DNA of 64,000 bases from NCBI RefSeq assembly GCF_008801815.1, contig NZ_VZOX01000019.1, one strand, 5' to 3'. Positions 1-8,656 of this stretch are shown piece after piece (within the stretch, counting starts at the first letter, position 1; each line of letters begins with the position of its first letter). Source of the DNA: Edwardsiella anguillarum. Its GTDB lineage: Bacteria > Pseudomonadota > Gammaproteobacteria > Enterobacterales > Enterobacteriaceae. Both the position numbers and the translations under genes were made by a program. Below the pieces are notes generated by a model. It made no database searches and was not told the DNA's origin. It worked only from the letters and a program-made list of their open reading frames with translations.

Positions 1-238
1 CGGAGTGGACGCACCGCTGGTGTTCGGGTTGTGATGCCAATTGCATTGCCCGGTAGCTACGTGCGGAAAAGATAAGCGCTGAAAGCATCTAAGCGCGAAA
101 CTTGCCTCGAGATGAGTCTTCCCTTGGGCCTTGAGCCCACTGAAGGAACGTTTAAGACTAAGACGTTGATAGGCTGGGTGTGTAAGCGTAGCGATACGTT
201 GAGCTAACCAGTACTAATGATCCGTGAGACTTAACCTT
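1..238 (+). rRNA. 23S ribosomal RNA, 3' end (partial)
   Basis: This is the last part of domain VI of 23S rRNA; the rest lies before the window. The strongly conserved enterobacterial 3' end is readable, finishing with gagctaaccagtactaatga and ending at the usual ttaacctt near 238. The 89-base spacer to 5S contains aacacc-gaa-ggtgtt, the type of stem processed during rRNA maturation. No tRNA is present in this spacer. The exact mature end is inferred from the E. coli 3' terminus. Confidence 0.97.
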
Positions 239-327
239 ACAACACCGAAGGTGTTTTTAGAGAGACGAATTTAGCTTGTTCAAGATTGGAACCGATGGCC
301 AGTGATGGCGGTTGGTAAAACAGAATT

Positions 328-447
328 TGCCTGGCGGCGATAGCGCGGTGGTCCCACCTGACCCCATGCCGAACTCAGAAGTGAAACGCCGTAGCGCCGA
401 TGGTAGTGTGGGGTCTCCCCATGCGAGAGTAGGGAACTGCCAGGCAT
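328..447 (+). rRNA. rrf: 5S ribosomal RNA
   Basis: A complete 120-base 5S rRNA that is almost identical to the E. coli sequence. It starts tgcctggcgg and ends ctgccaggcat, and these ends pair as helix I. It is the last gene of the rRNA operon; a terminator follows 11 bases later with no distal tRNA. Confidence 0.98.
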
Positions 448-458
448 CAAACAAACGG

Positions 459-490
459 AAAGACCCCATGCGCAAGCATGGGGTCTTTTT
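459..490 (+). terminator. Rho-independent terminator of the rRNA operon
   Basis: The stem aagaccccatg / catggggtctt has a short cgcaag loop and runs into a T tract. It lies directly after 5S, as in other enterobacterial rrn operons. Confidence 0.95.
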
Positions 491-640
491 GTTTATCGAG
501 GTTTTGCCGGGCAGTGGGTGACTCCTGAGGCGAACCGCGGCGCCGGCCGTGGAGCAGAACGGAACGTCTAGGAAGCGATGTCTGAAAGCCGGGGGCCTTG
601 GGTTTATCCGCCCGGCGACGCTGGCGCTGCCGCACCGGCG

Positions 641-1204
641 TTAGCGGATCTCCCCGATGGGCAATACGCGGCGACCGAGCTGGCCATTGATCACCTCGGC
701 CATGGCCAGGTAGATGGCGCTGGCGCCACAGATGATCCCTTCAACGCCGGCGATATGGAGTAAGCCCGCATTGCCGGTCAGATTGCCATAGGCCAGCAGA
801 AAAAACAGGAGGGTTAGGCTGGCAAAGACAAACTGCAGTGCCCGATTAGCGCGTAGGGTGCCAAAGAACATGAAGAGCGTAAAGATCCCCCATAGCGCCA
901 GATAGGCCGCCAGCGACGGCGGCGTGACGGCATCCGCCAACCCCATTTTGGGTAATAGCAGCAGGGCAACCAGCGTGAGCCAGAATGCGCCATAGGCGGT
1001 AAAGGCGGTCAGTCCGAAGGTATTGCCTTTGCGGAACTCCAGCAGTCCGGCGAAGATCTGCGCCAGCCCGCCAAAAAAGATCCCCATTGCGAGGATCATC
1101 GCATCCAGTGCGAATATGCCCGCATTGTGCATATTGAGCAGCACCGTGGTCATTCCGAATCCCATTAGCCCCAGCGGCGCGGGATTAGCCAGTTCGTTGT
1201 GCAT
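641..1204 (-). CDS. satP: Acetate/succinate:proton symporter SatP (YaaH family)
   Basis: A 187-residue inner-membrane protein of the GPR1/FUN34/YaaH (AceTr) family, which imports acetate and succinate with protons. The family signature NPAPLGLMGFGMTT is at residues 7-20, followed by about six hydrophobic helices. It aligns end to end with E. coli SatP (188 aa). A GAGGAG Shine-Dalgarno precedes the ATG. It lies 84 bp downstream of acs on the same strand, so the pair probably forms one acetate-uptake and activation unit. In E. coli, acs is instead followed by yjcH-actP, and satP is elsewhere. Confidence 0.95.
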   Translation of the reverse strand: MHNELANPAPLGLMGFGMTTVLLNMHNAGIFALDAMILAMGIFFGGLAQIFAGLLEFRKGNTFGLTAFTAYGAFWLTLVALLLLPKMGLADAVTPPSLAAYLALWGIFTLFMFFGTLRANRALQFVFASLTLLFFLLAYGNLTGNAGLLHIAGVEGIICGASAIYLAMAEVINGQLGRRVLPIGEIR

Positions 1205-1288
1205 AAAGACTCCTCGTGCCGCGCAGGCAGTATCGGTCCGTGCGGCGTTATGAATGAGGCGGAGCGCGCTTCTCCGCCGTAAGTGCCG

Positions 1289-3244
1289 CTAACGCGGCTG
1301 CATAGCCTGTTTCTCTTCCAGCAGTTTTTCTACGACGCCAGGATCGGCCAGCGTTGAGGTATCTCCCAGATTACTGATATCGCCGCTGGCAATTTTGCGC
1401 AGGATACGACGCATGATCTTGCCGGAGCGGGTTTTGGGCAGCGCATCGGTCCAGTGTAGGATGTCCGGTGTGGCAATGGGGCCAATCTCTTTACGTACCC
1501 AGTCGCGGACCTCGGCGTACAGCGCGGGCGATGGCTCCTCTCCTACGTTCAGTGTGATATAGGCATAAATCGCCTGTCCTTTAATGCTGTGAGGGATCCC
1601 GACGACGGCCGCTTCGGCGATCTTCGGGTGTGCGACCAGCGCTGATTCGATCTCCGCCGTGCCCAGGCGGTGTCCTGAGACGTTGAGTACATCGTCGACG
1701 CGACCGGTTATCCAGTAATAGCCGTCTTCGTCGCGTCGGGCACCGTCGCCGCTGAAATACATGCCCTTGAAGGTGGAGAAGTAGGTTTGCTCAAAGCGCT
1801 CATGGGCACCAAACAATGTACGCGCCTGTCCAGGCCAAGAGTCTAGGATCACCAGATTACCTTCACAGGCGCCTTCCAAGATCTCCCCGCTGTTATCGAC
1901 CAGGGCGGGCTGTACGCCAAAAAAGGGGCGGGTTGCCGATCCGGCTTTAAGCACGGTGGCGCCGGGCAGCGGGGTGATCATAAAGCCGCCGGTTTCGGTC
2001 TGCCACCAGGTATCCATGATCGGGCAGCGGCCGTTGCCGATGGTATGGTAATACCACTCCCAGGCCTCGGGATTGATCGGTTCGCCGACCGATCCCATTA
2101 TGCGCAGCGAGGTCCGGCGAGTGCCGGAGACGGCGCGCTGCCCCTCGGCCATCAGCGCGCGGATCGCCGTCGGCGCGGTATACAGAATATTGACCTGGTG
2201 CTTGTCTACGATCTGACTGAGGCGATTAATGCCGGGGTAATTGGGGACCCCCTCGAACATCAGCGTTATGGCACCGTTGGCCAAGGGGCCATACAGCAGG
2301 TAGCTGTGGCCGGTGACCCAGCCGACGTCCGCCGTACACCAGTAAATATCGCCGGGATGGTAGTCAAACACATACTTAAAGGTGGTCGCTGCGTAGACCA
2401 GATAGCCGCCGGTGCTGTGCAGTACACCCTTCGGTTTGCCGGTCGATCCGGAGGTATACAGAATAAACAGCGGATCTTCGGCGTTCATCTCCACCGCCGG
2501 ACAGTGTTCATCGGCCTGGGCCATCAGCTCATGCCACCAACGATCGCGACCGCTGTCCCATTCGCCCGCGCCGCCGGTACGGCGGAATACCACGACATGG
2601 CGCACGCTGTTGACCTGGGGGTGCTGCAACGATTCGTCGACGTTGCGCTTGAGTGGAATGGTTCGCCCGGCGCGAACCCCCTCATCTGCCGTGATCACCA
2701 GTTTGGCTCCAGAGTCGATAATGCGCCCGGCAACCGCCTCTGGGGAAAAACCGCCGAAGATCACGGAGTGAATGGCGCCAATCCGCGCGCAGGCCAGCAT
2801 GGCAACTGCCGCTTCGACCACCATGGGCATATAGATTGCGACGACGTCGCCCTTTTCTACCTGCAGTGATTTCAGCACATTGGCGAATCGGCAGACCTCA
2901 GCGTGCAGCTGGCGATAGGTTACCCTGCGGCTCTCCTGCGGATCGTCGCCCTCCCAGATGATGGCCGTCTGCTCACCGCGTTCAGCCAGATGGCGATCCA
3001 GACAGTTGGCCGCTAGGTTGAGGGAACCATCCTCAAACCAACGGATATTGATATGGCCTGGATCGAAGGAGGTATTCTTCACTCGGCTGTAGGGGGTTAT
3101 CCAGCTGATGATCTGTCCCTGTTCAGCCCAGAACGCCTCGGGATCCTCGACGGAGGCCAGGTACATTTCACGGTACATTTCCGCATTGATAAAGGCGTGC
3201 TGGGCAATATCCGCTGGAACAGGGTAGGTATGGATCTGGCTCAT
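1289..3244 (-). CDS. acs: Acetyl-coenzyme A synthetase
   Basis: A 651-residue AMP-forming acetyl-CoA synthetase (E. coli 652 aa), which converts acetate, ATP and CoA to acetyl-CoA for high-affinity acetate scavenging. It shows the adenylate-forming P-loop YTSGSTGKPKG near residue 262, the TWWQTETGG motif, the GRVDDVLNVSGHR hinge and the C-terminal PKTRSGK motif. In the family, the Lys of PKTRSGK is the catalytic residue silenced by acetylation. An ATG six codons upstream (3262) is in frame, but GGAGAC sits about 8 bases before the ATG at 3244 and the family begins MSQIH, so 3244 is preferred. Transcription diverges from gltP. Confidence 0.97.
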   Translation of the reverse strand: MSQIHTYPVPADIAQHAFINAEMYREMYLASVEDPEAFWAEQGQIISWITPYSRVKNTSFDPGHINIRWFEDGSLNLAANCLDRHLAERGEQTAIIWEGDDPQESRRVTYRQLHAEVCRFANVLKSLQVEKGDVVAIYMPMVVEAAVAMLACARIGAIHSVIFGGFSPEAVAGRIIDSGAKLVITADEGVRAGRTIPLKRNVDESLQHPQVNSVRHVVVFRRTGGAGEWDSGRDRWWHELMAQADEHCPAVEMNAEDPLFILYTSGSTGKPKGVLHSTGGYLVYAATTFKYVFDYHPGDIYWCTADVGWVTGHSYLLYGPLANGAITLMFEGVPNYPGINRLSQIVDKHQVNILYTAPTAIRALMAEGQRAVSGTRRTSLRIMGSVGEPINPEAWEWYYHTIGNGRCPIMDTWWQTETGGFMITPLPGATVLKAGSATRPFFGVQPALVDNSGEILEGACEGNLVILDSWPGQARTLFGAHERFEQTYFSTFKGMYFSGDGARRDEDGYYWITGRVDDVLNVSGHRLGTAEIESALVAHPKIAEAAVVGIPHSIKGQAIYAYITLNVGEEPSPALYAEVRDWVRKEIGPIATPDILHWTDALPKTRSGKIMRRILRKIASGDISNLGDTSTLADPGVVEKLLEEKQAMQPR

Positions 3245-3741
3245 GCTGCGTCTCCGCGCCAATGTTAATAATATGTCAATATAGAGTTAATTTTAGCCTC
3301 GGTTAGCGAGTTGTGTATTTTTTGCGCGCACGATCACGTAATAAAACGCAGCGCGGCGCCGCAGTACGGAGAATGTTCCGATGGCGCGAACGTATGCTGA
3401 ACGACAGTGCATCGCCCCAACTTGGTGCCCCAAATTGGGGCGTGCGAGAGCGTGCGTCGAGGGAGAGGCGGGCCATCGGATGTCATGGGCCGTCGCGATA
3501 TCGTTAAGATTGCCTCTGGTTTTATTCACCGGCGAACTATTGGCTGTATAACAGCATATTGTTCTTTTATTCAGGTTGAATTGTCGCCATCCGGAGGGAT
3601 ATGCCGTCTTGTGGCATAAATTATGCTTATATCGCTAGGGAGTGACGAGCAGCGGGACAGGCTGTGGCGGGGGATCGCCGTCGGGAAGTGGCAAGAGATA
3701 AAAAAGGGCGCCGCGGCGCCCAATAAGAATGAGGTGGTAGA
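3245..3741. promoter_or_regulatory. acs-gltP divergent intergenic region
   Basis: About 500 bp between divergent acs and gltP must hold both promoters; I could not place a convincing CRP site. The clearest structure is an inverted repeat at 3427-3441 (gcccc-aaatt-ggggc), preceded at 3413-3425 by a similar ccccaacttgg half. A short GC palindrome (gcgccgcggcgc) lies at 3709-3720, just before gltP. In E. coli the nrf operon lies between acs and gltP; none of it is seen here. No convincing gene is present. Confidence 0.5.
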
Positions 3742-5064
3742 GTGACGAAACGATTTAAATTGACCCTGGCGTGGCAGATTGTTACTGCGCTGATTTTAGG
3801 GATTGCGGTGGGTGCGGCACTGCATGATCAAACCGAATCGCGCCAGTGGCTGGTCAGCAATGTGCTGGGACCCGCGGGCGATATTTTTATTCGCCTGATT
3901 AAGATGATTGTTATCCCGATTGTGATCTCGACGCTGATTGTCGGGATTGCCGGCGTCGGCGATGCGAAAAAGCTGGGGCGTATTGGCCTGAAGACCATCC
4001 TCTATTTCGAGCTGATCACCACGGTGGCCATCGTCGTGGGCATTACGCTGGCTAACCTGTTTCAGCCGGGACTGGGCGTCGATATGAGCCATCTGGCTGC
4101 GGTCGACATCTCACAGTATGAGCGGACTACCGAGCAGGTGCAGAGCGGGGCGCACAGCCTGATCGGTACGCTGCTGGCGCTGATACCGGCGAACCTGTTC
4201 TCGGCCATGGCAAAGGGCGAGATCTTGCCGATTATTTTTTTCTCTGTGCTGTTTGGCCTGGGGCTCTCTTCTCTGCCGGTAGAGCATAAGGAGCCGCTGC
4301 TGCGGGTGTTCCGCGCGGTTTCCGAAAGCATGTTTAAAGTAACCCATATGATCATGCGCTATGCCCCGATCGGGGTCTTTGGCCTGATCTCGGTAACGGT
4401 GGCTAACTTCGGCTTTGCCTCGCTGATCCCGCTGGCCAAGCTGGTGCTGTTGGTCTACGCGGCGATCCTGTTTTTTGCCCTGGTGGTGTTGGGCGCAGTG
4501 GCTCGCCTGTGTCACCTGCGTATCTGGACGCTGATCGTGATATTGAAAGATGAGCTGATCCTGGCCTACTCCACCGCCAGCTCTGAAACCGTGCTGCCGC
4601 GCATTATGGAAAAGATGGAGGCCTATGGCGCGCCGAAATCGATCACCAGCTTTGTGGTGCCGACGGGCTATTCGTTTAATCTGGATGGCTCGACGCTATA
4701 CCAGAGCATCGCCGCGATTTTTATCGCCCAGCTGTACGGCATTCAGCTGTCGCTCGGTCAGGAGATTATCCTGGTTCTGACCCTGATGGTGACCTCCAAA
4801 GGCATCGCCGGCGTCCCCGGCGTCTCGTTTGTGGTGCTGCTGGCGACGCTGGGCAGCGTCGGTATTCCGCTGGAAGGACTGGCCTTTATTGCCGGGGTCG
4901 ATCGGATTCTGGATATGGCGCGCACGGCGCTGAATGTGGTAGGTAACGCATTGGCCGTACTGGTGGTTGCCAAGTGGGAGCATCAGTTCGATCGCGCTAA
5001 GGCGCGCACCTATGAGGCGCGGATGCATACTCCACAGGGCGTGGCACAGCAGGATTTATTATAG
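3742..5064 (+). CDS. gltP: Glutamate/aspartate:proton symporter GltP
   Basis: A 440-residue inner-membrane transporter of the dicarboxylate/amino acid:cation symporter (DAACS) family, closely matching E. coli GltP (437 aa). The substrate-binding core is intact: the serine-rich hairpin AYSTASSETVLPR near residue 275 and the helix motif SFNLDGSTLYQS near residue 310. Translation begins with GTG at 3742 after a GAGGT-type ribosome site. The intrinsic stem-loop at 5089-5112 ends the unit. Confidence 0.96.
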   Translation: MTKRFKLTLAWQIVTALILGIAVGAALHDQTESRQWLVSNVLGPAGDIFIRLIKMIVIPIVISTLIVGIAGVGDAKKLGRIGLKTILYFELITTVAIVVGITLANLFQPGLGVDMSHLAAVDISQYERTTEQVQSGAHSLIGTLLALIPANLFSAMAKGEILPIIFFSVLFGLGLSSLPVEHKEPLLRVFRAVSESMFKVTHMIMRYAPIGVFGLISVTVANFGFASLIPLAKLVLLVYAAILFFALVVLGAVARLCHLRIWTLIVILKDELILAYSTASSETVLPRIMEKMEAYGAPKSITSFVVPTGYSFNLDGSTLYQSIAAIFIAQLYGIQLSLGQEIILVLTLMVTSKGIAGVPGVSFVVLLATLGSVGIPLEGLAFIAGVDRILDMARTALNVVGNALAVLVVAKWEHQFDRAKARTYEARMHTPQGVAQQDLL

Positions 5065-5088
5065 CCGCGCGGTGGCGTTGAAAAAAAC

Positions 5089-5112
5089 AAGGGCGGAAAA
5101 TCCGCCCTTTCT
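5089..5112. terminator. Bidirectional terminator between gltP and tolC
   Basis: The stem aagggcgga / tccgccctt has A-rich sequence on one side and T-rich on the other, so it can stop transcription of convergent gltP (+) and tolC (-). Confidence 0.85.
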
Positions 5113-5140
5113 TATACGTTGCCATCCGCGCCAACGCTAT

Positions 5141-6568
5141 TTAGCGCACGCCCCCGCCGGGGATCGGCCCATTGGCTTTGGCGGCCTGGGCCGCATCATC
5201 GGGGGCAATGCTGTCGGCCGCCGTCGGGACCGGTTTACTCAGATCGCCGTTGAGCGCCAGCAGATCGTTTTGGTTGAGCGTGCCCAGCGCATACTTGATG
5301 TTTAGCTGGCTGATCAGATAGTCATAGCGCGCGTTGGCCAGGTTCTGCTTGGCGTTGTACAGCGCCGTGGTGGCGTTCAGCACATCGACGATGGTGCGGG
5401 TGCCTACTTGATAGCCGGCCTGGGTCGCATCCAAGGAGCTTTGTGCTGAGACCACGGCCTGTTTATAGGCAGATACGCCGCTGATGGCGGCAGAGATATT
5501 GTTGAAGGAGGAGCGGACATTCTGCACCACGCTGCGGTGGGCGCTGTCCAGGGCCTCGCTGGCGCCGACAAAGTTGTACTGTGCCTGTTTCACCTGTGAG
5601 TTGGTGGCGCCGCCGGAATACAGCGGCAGGTTAAAGCTCAGGCCTACGGTGTTCTGTCCCTGATAGCTGCTGCCGTTGCCTCCCCTCAGCGTTTCTTTCT
5701 GCGCGTTGGAGAGGGAGTTATAGTCGGTATTGCTGACGCCGGTGGAGGCTGTCAGATTCAGGGTCGGCATATAGCCGGTTTCGGCATACTTGATCTGCTG
5801 ACGCGCCAGGTCCTGGCTCAGGCGGGCGCTTAACAGCTGTAGGTTGCGCTTCTCGGCCTCTTGCAGCAGCGCTTTCACATCGTCAGGACGCTTGGTGCTG
5901 AAGCGATCGATATTCAGAGCGGAGAGCTGCGGATAGTACTGGCCGGTGATCTGGCGCAGGGCCTCCAGCGAGTTATCCAGATTGTTGCGTGCGCTGACCT
6001 CTTGGGCCAGCACCTGATCGTACTGCGCTCGGGCGTTCTGTACGTCGGTAATAGCCACCAGGCCGACGTTGAAGCGCTGGGTCGTCTGATCGAGCTGATT
6101 GTAAATCGCCTGTTTGTTGGCTTCGGTATAGGTCAGCTGATCGATAGCGCGTAGCACGTTAAAGTAGGCGGTGGCAGTATTCAGCATCAGCGTCTGTTCA
6201 GAGGACTGATAGGAGACATCCTGAATCCCGGCCTGCTTTTCGGTCAGCGATAGCTGACGCCATTTGGACATATCGAAGATTGTCTGCGTCAGCGCCAGGG
6301 TAGCCCCGTAATTATTTGAGTTCAGGCCGCTGCTGTCGCGAAAGCCGTTGGTATAGGTATAGTCAGCGCCAAGCCCCAGCTGCGGCAGCAGCGGGCTGCG
6401 GGACTCATTGATCTTTTCAAACGCAGCGTCGCGGTTAGCGGCGGCCTGACGGAGATCCGGGTTGCTTTCTTTGGCCTGCTGATATACCTGCATCAGGTTT
6501 TCTGCCTGACTTAATGCACTGAAGCCACTGAGGCTTAGGCCAATAAGAAGAGGGAGCAGTTTCTTCAT
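5141..6568 (-). CDS. tolC: Outer membrane efflux channel TolC
   Basis: A 475-residue precursor of the trimeric outer-membrane duct used by AcrAB-type pumps and type I secretion. The signal peptide is about 22 residues (cleavage after LSQA). Two outer-membrane efflux repeats follow, each with the long helices of the periplasmic tunnel. It is closely similar to E. coli TolC through the DLLALN segment near residue 440. The tail after that is shorter, so the whole protein is about 18 residues shorter than the 493-residue E. coli form; the C-terminal tail is dispensable in the family. Two ATGs are possible. AAGGA abuts the first (6574) with no spacing but sits 6 bases from the second (6568), so MKKLLP is the likely start. 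Confidence 0.97.
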   Translation of the reverse strand: MKKLLPLLIGLSLSGFSALSQAENLMQVYQQAKESNPDLRQAAANRDAAFEKINESRSPLLPQLGLGADYTYTNGFRDSSGLNSNNYGATLALTQTIFDMSKWRQLSLTEKQAGIQDVSYQSSEQTLMLNTATAYFNVLRAIDQLTYTEANKQAIYNQLDQTTQRFNVGLVAITDVQNARAQYDQVLAQEVSARNNLDNSLEALRQITGQYYPQLSALNIDRFSTKRPDDVKALLQEAEKRNLQLLSARLSQDLARQQIKYAETGYMPTLNLTASTGVSNTDYNSLSNAQKETLRGGNGSSYQGQNTVGLSFNLPLYSGGATNSQVKQAQYNFVGASEALDSAHRSVVQNVRSSFNNISAAISGVSAYKQAVVSAQSSLDATQAGYQVGTRTIVDVLNATTALYNAKQNLANARYDYLISQLNIKYALGTLNQNDLLALNGDLSKPVPTAADSIAPDDAAQAAKANGPIPGGGVR

Positions 6569-6783
6569 TTGCATTCCTTGTTATGCAGAAAATATGGTTA
6601 GCGTGGCACAGACCTAACGTCTTAGACTGCCAATTTTACCAGAGAGCTTCCTCTGGGACGGGTGGCCGAATGTGCCATTCTTGCTAAATCATCCAAGTTT
6701 AAGAGCGCTAACCGTCTCGCTAAAGTGTACGACTTGCTTAGGTTCAGGTCCGGTGCTCTTTCAATCAGTAAGGATATTACGTT

Positions 6784-7413
6784 ATGTGTGTCGACAAACC
6801 CAGCCCCGTCACCTTCGGCAAAGATGATGTGGAAATTATTGCACGGGAAACCTGCTACCGTGGTTTTTTTTCACTCGATCGCTACCGTTTCCGTCACCGT
6901 CTGTTTAACGGCGAAATGAGCGGCGAAGTGGTGCGCGAGGTCTTTGAGCGCGGTCACGCGGCGGTGCTGTTGCCCTATGATCCGCGCCGCGATGAGGTGG
7001 TCTTGATTGAACAGCTGCGCATGCCTGCCTACACCAGCAGCCGCACGCCCTGGCTGCTGGAAATGGTCGCGGGAATGATTGAGGCGGGTGAAAGCGTAGA
7101 GCAGGTGGCCCGGCGTGAGGCGCAGGAGGAGGCCGGGATTACCGTGGGGCGCTGCCAGCCGGTGCTGAGCTATTTGGCGAGTCCGGGAGGTACCAGCGAG
7201 CGGTTGTCCATTGTGGTCGGCGAGGTTGACGCAGCCACGGCATCCGGGGTGCATGGGCTGGCGGAGGAGCATGAGGATATTCGTGTCCACGTGGTCAGCC
7301 GTGAGCAGGCATATCGCTGGGTAGAGCAGGGCATTATCGACAACGCGGCGTCGGTGATCGCCCTGCAGTGGCTGGCTCTGCATCATCAGCGTTTGCGGGC
7401 GCAGTGGGCCTGA
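6784..7413 (+). CDS. nudF: ADP-ribose pyrophosphatase NudF
   Basis: A 209-residue Nudix hydrolase that cleaves ADP-ribose to AMP and ribose 5-phosphate. The Nudix box is complete: G97, E103, R111-E112, E115-E116 and G118. It is collinear with E. coli NudF (209 aa), including the SPGGTSER and EDIRVHVVSREQAY segments. Transcription diverges from tolC. It is the first gene of the unit nudF-(yqiB)-cpdA-yqiA-parE. Confidence 0.96.
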   Translation: MCVDKPSPVTFGKDDVEIIARETCYRGFFSLDRYRFRHRLFNGEMSGEVVREVFERGHAAVLLPYDPRRDEVVLIEQLRMPAYTSSRTPWLLEMVAGMIEAGESVEQVARREAQEEAGITVGRCQPVLSYLASPGGTSERLSIVVGEVDAATASGVHGLAEEHEDIRVHVVSREQAYRWVEQGIIDNAASVIALQWLALHHQRLRAQWA

Positions 7414-7560
7414 GCGGACGGCGAGCGAGCAGAGCTGTAAAAATTCAGACGCTCAGGGGATTGCCGGATCGGCGCGAGAGCCGATACCATTAACGCGACG
7501 GTCTGCCGTGGCCGGGCGCCTTGCGGGGCCCGGCCGACAGTCTCTGCCCCGGGAGCGTTC

Positions 7561-7754
7561 CGGCACGCATACCGTGTTATGGAATTGTGTGCAATACAGC
7601 AGATCTCCCGATTTAAAGCACGTTATGATAACCCGAATAAAAAGTTGCATCAGTGCGATGAAATGCATCAAATTAACTGGATTTCGGCAAGCGGATGCTC
7701 CGCAGGGTTGGGCGCAGATGCCGGGGGGGAGCGTATGCCGAGCGTTTTTTTAAC
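7561..7754 (+). pseudogene. yqiB: Broken remnant of yqiB (DUF1249)
   Basis: E. coli has the 140-residue protein YqiB between nudF and cpdA. Here the frame running through 7579 keeps a block very close to the YqiB C-terminal half: QQISRFKARYDNPNKK followed by LHQCDEMHQIN, ending near 7674. After HQIN the frame is lost. The expected end (..GAMAEP.F in relatives) appears in another frame as GAYAERFF at about 7731-7754. Upstream, only about 150 bp separate the remnant from the nudF stop, too short for the missing N-terminal ~95 residues, and I see no trace of them. An N-terminal deletion plus at least one frameshift is the simplest reading. An 8-bp hairpin (7510-7517 / 7528-7535) lies where the N-terminus should be. 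Confidence 0.85.
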
Positions 7755-7826
7755 TGTTCATTTCGATTTAGCCGTGTAACCGCCGTTTTGCAGGTTCTGA
7801 CAGACTCAAGTCATAAAGGACGTTAT

Positions 7827-8654
7827 TTGGAAAGCCTGTTTCATCTGGCCGTAGCGAGTGGGGCGCCGGTCAGATTATTGCAAATTACTGATACCCACCT
7901 ATTTGCAGGGCAGCAAGAGACCCTGCTGGGGGTCAATACCTACCGCAGCTATCAGGCCGTGCTGGCGGCGATCCGCGCCGAGGCGCATCCGTTCGATCTT
8001 ATCGTCGCGACGGGAGACCTCGCGCAGGATCACTCCGCTGCCGCCTATCAGCATTTTGCCGCAGGTGTTGCCGCGCTGCACAGGCCTTGCCTGTGGCTGC
8101 CGGGGAATCATGATTTTCAGCCAGCGATGGTCGACACGTTGGCGCAGGCCGGTGTACATGCGAACAAGCGGGCTCTGCTGGGGGACCGCTGGCAGATCGT
8201 CTTGCTGGACAGCCAGGTCGTTGGCGTGCCACACGGCGAGCTGAGCGATTATCAGCTCGAGTGGCTGGAGCAGACGCTGGCCAGCGAACCGCAGCGTCAC
8301 ACGATGCTTCTGCTGCACCATCATCCGCTGCCCTCAGGCTGTACCTGGCTGGATCAGCACAGTCTGCGCAATGCGCACGCGTTGGATGAGATCCTGCGGC
8401 GCTATCCCCAGGTCAACACGCTGGTGTGCGGCCACATTCATCAGGAGCTGGATCTGGACTGGAACGGCTGCCGCCTGCTGGCGACGCCGTCGACCTGCGT
8501 TCAGTTCAAACCGCTGTGCACTAATTTTACCATCGATACCATTTCTCCGGGCTGGCGCTATCTGACCCTGTATCCTGACGGGCGCGTGACCACGGCGGTG
8601 CATCGCCTGGCCAGCAGTGAGTTCAGGCCGGATTTGGACGCAGACGGCTATTGA
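7827..8654 (+). CDS. cpdA: 3',5'-cyclic-AMP phosphodiesterase CpdA
   Basis: A 275-residue cytoplasmic metallophosphoesterase that hydrolyses cAMP and so tunes CRP signalling. Metal ligands are visible in order: D22-x-H24, D64 of GD, N94-H95 of GNHD, the HHHP run and GHIHQ. The start is TTG at 7827 (TTG GAA AGC), 6 bases after AAAGGA; this gives exactly the E. coli length and N-terminus (ESL..LP). The frame stays open upstream to 7695, but that extension is the tail of the yqiB remnant. The gene is followed by yqiA with almost no gap. Confidence 0.95.
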   Translation: MESLFHLAVASGAPVRLLQITDTHLFAGQQETLLGVNTYRSYQAVLAAIRAEAHPFDLIVATGDLAQDHSAAAYQHFAAGVAALHRPCLWLPGNHDFQPAMVDTLAQAGVHANKRALLGDRWQIVLLDSQVVGVPHGELSDYQLEWLEQTLASEPQRHTMLLLHHHPLPSGCTWLDQHSLRNAHALDEILRRYPQVNTLVCGHIHQELDLDWNGCRLLATPSTCVQFKPLCTNFTIDTISPGWRYLTLYPDGRVTTAVHRLASSEFRPDLDADGY

Positions 8655-8656
8655 TA

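Noticed and set aside
312..521. Short open frames over the 5S rRNA gene.
   Set aside because: They lie within 5S rRNA and its terminator.
2045..2869. A 274-codon plus-strand frame inside acs.
   Set aside because: Antisense shadow of a highly conserved gene; no ribosome site and no domain.
7695..7826. An upstream extension of CpdA by 44 residues starting at 7695.
   Set aside because: The extension contains the tail of the yqiB remnant. TTG at 7827 has a good ribosome site and gives the exact family length.
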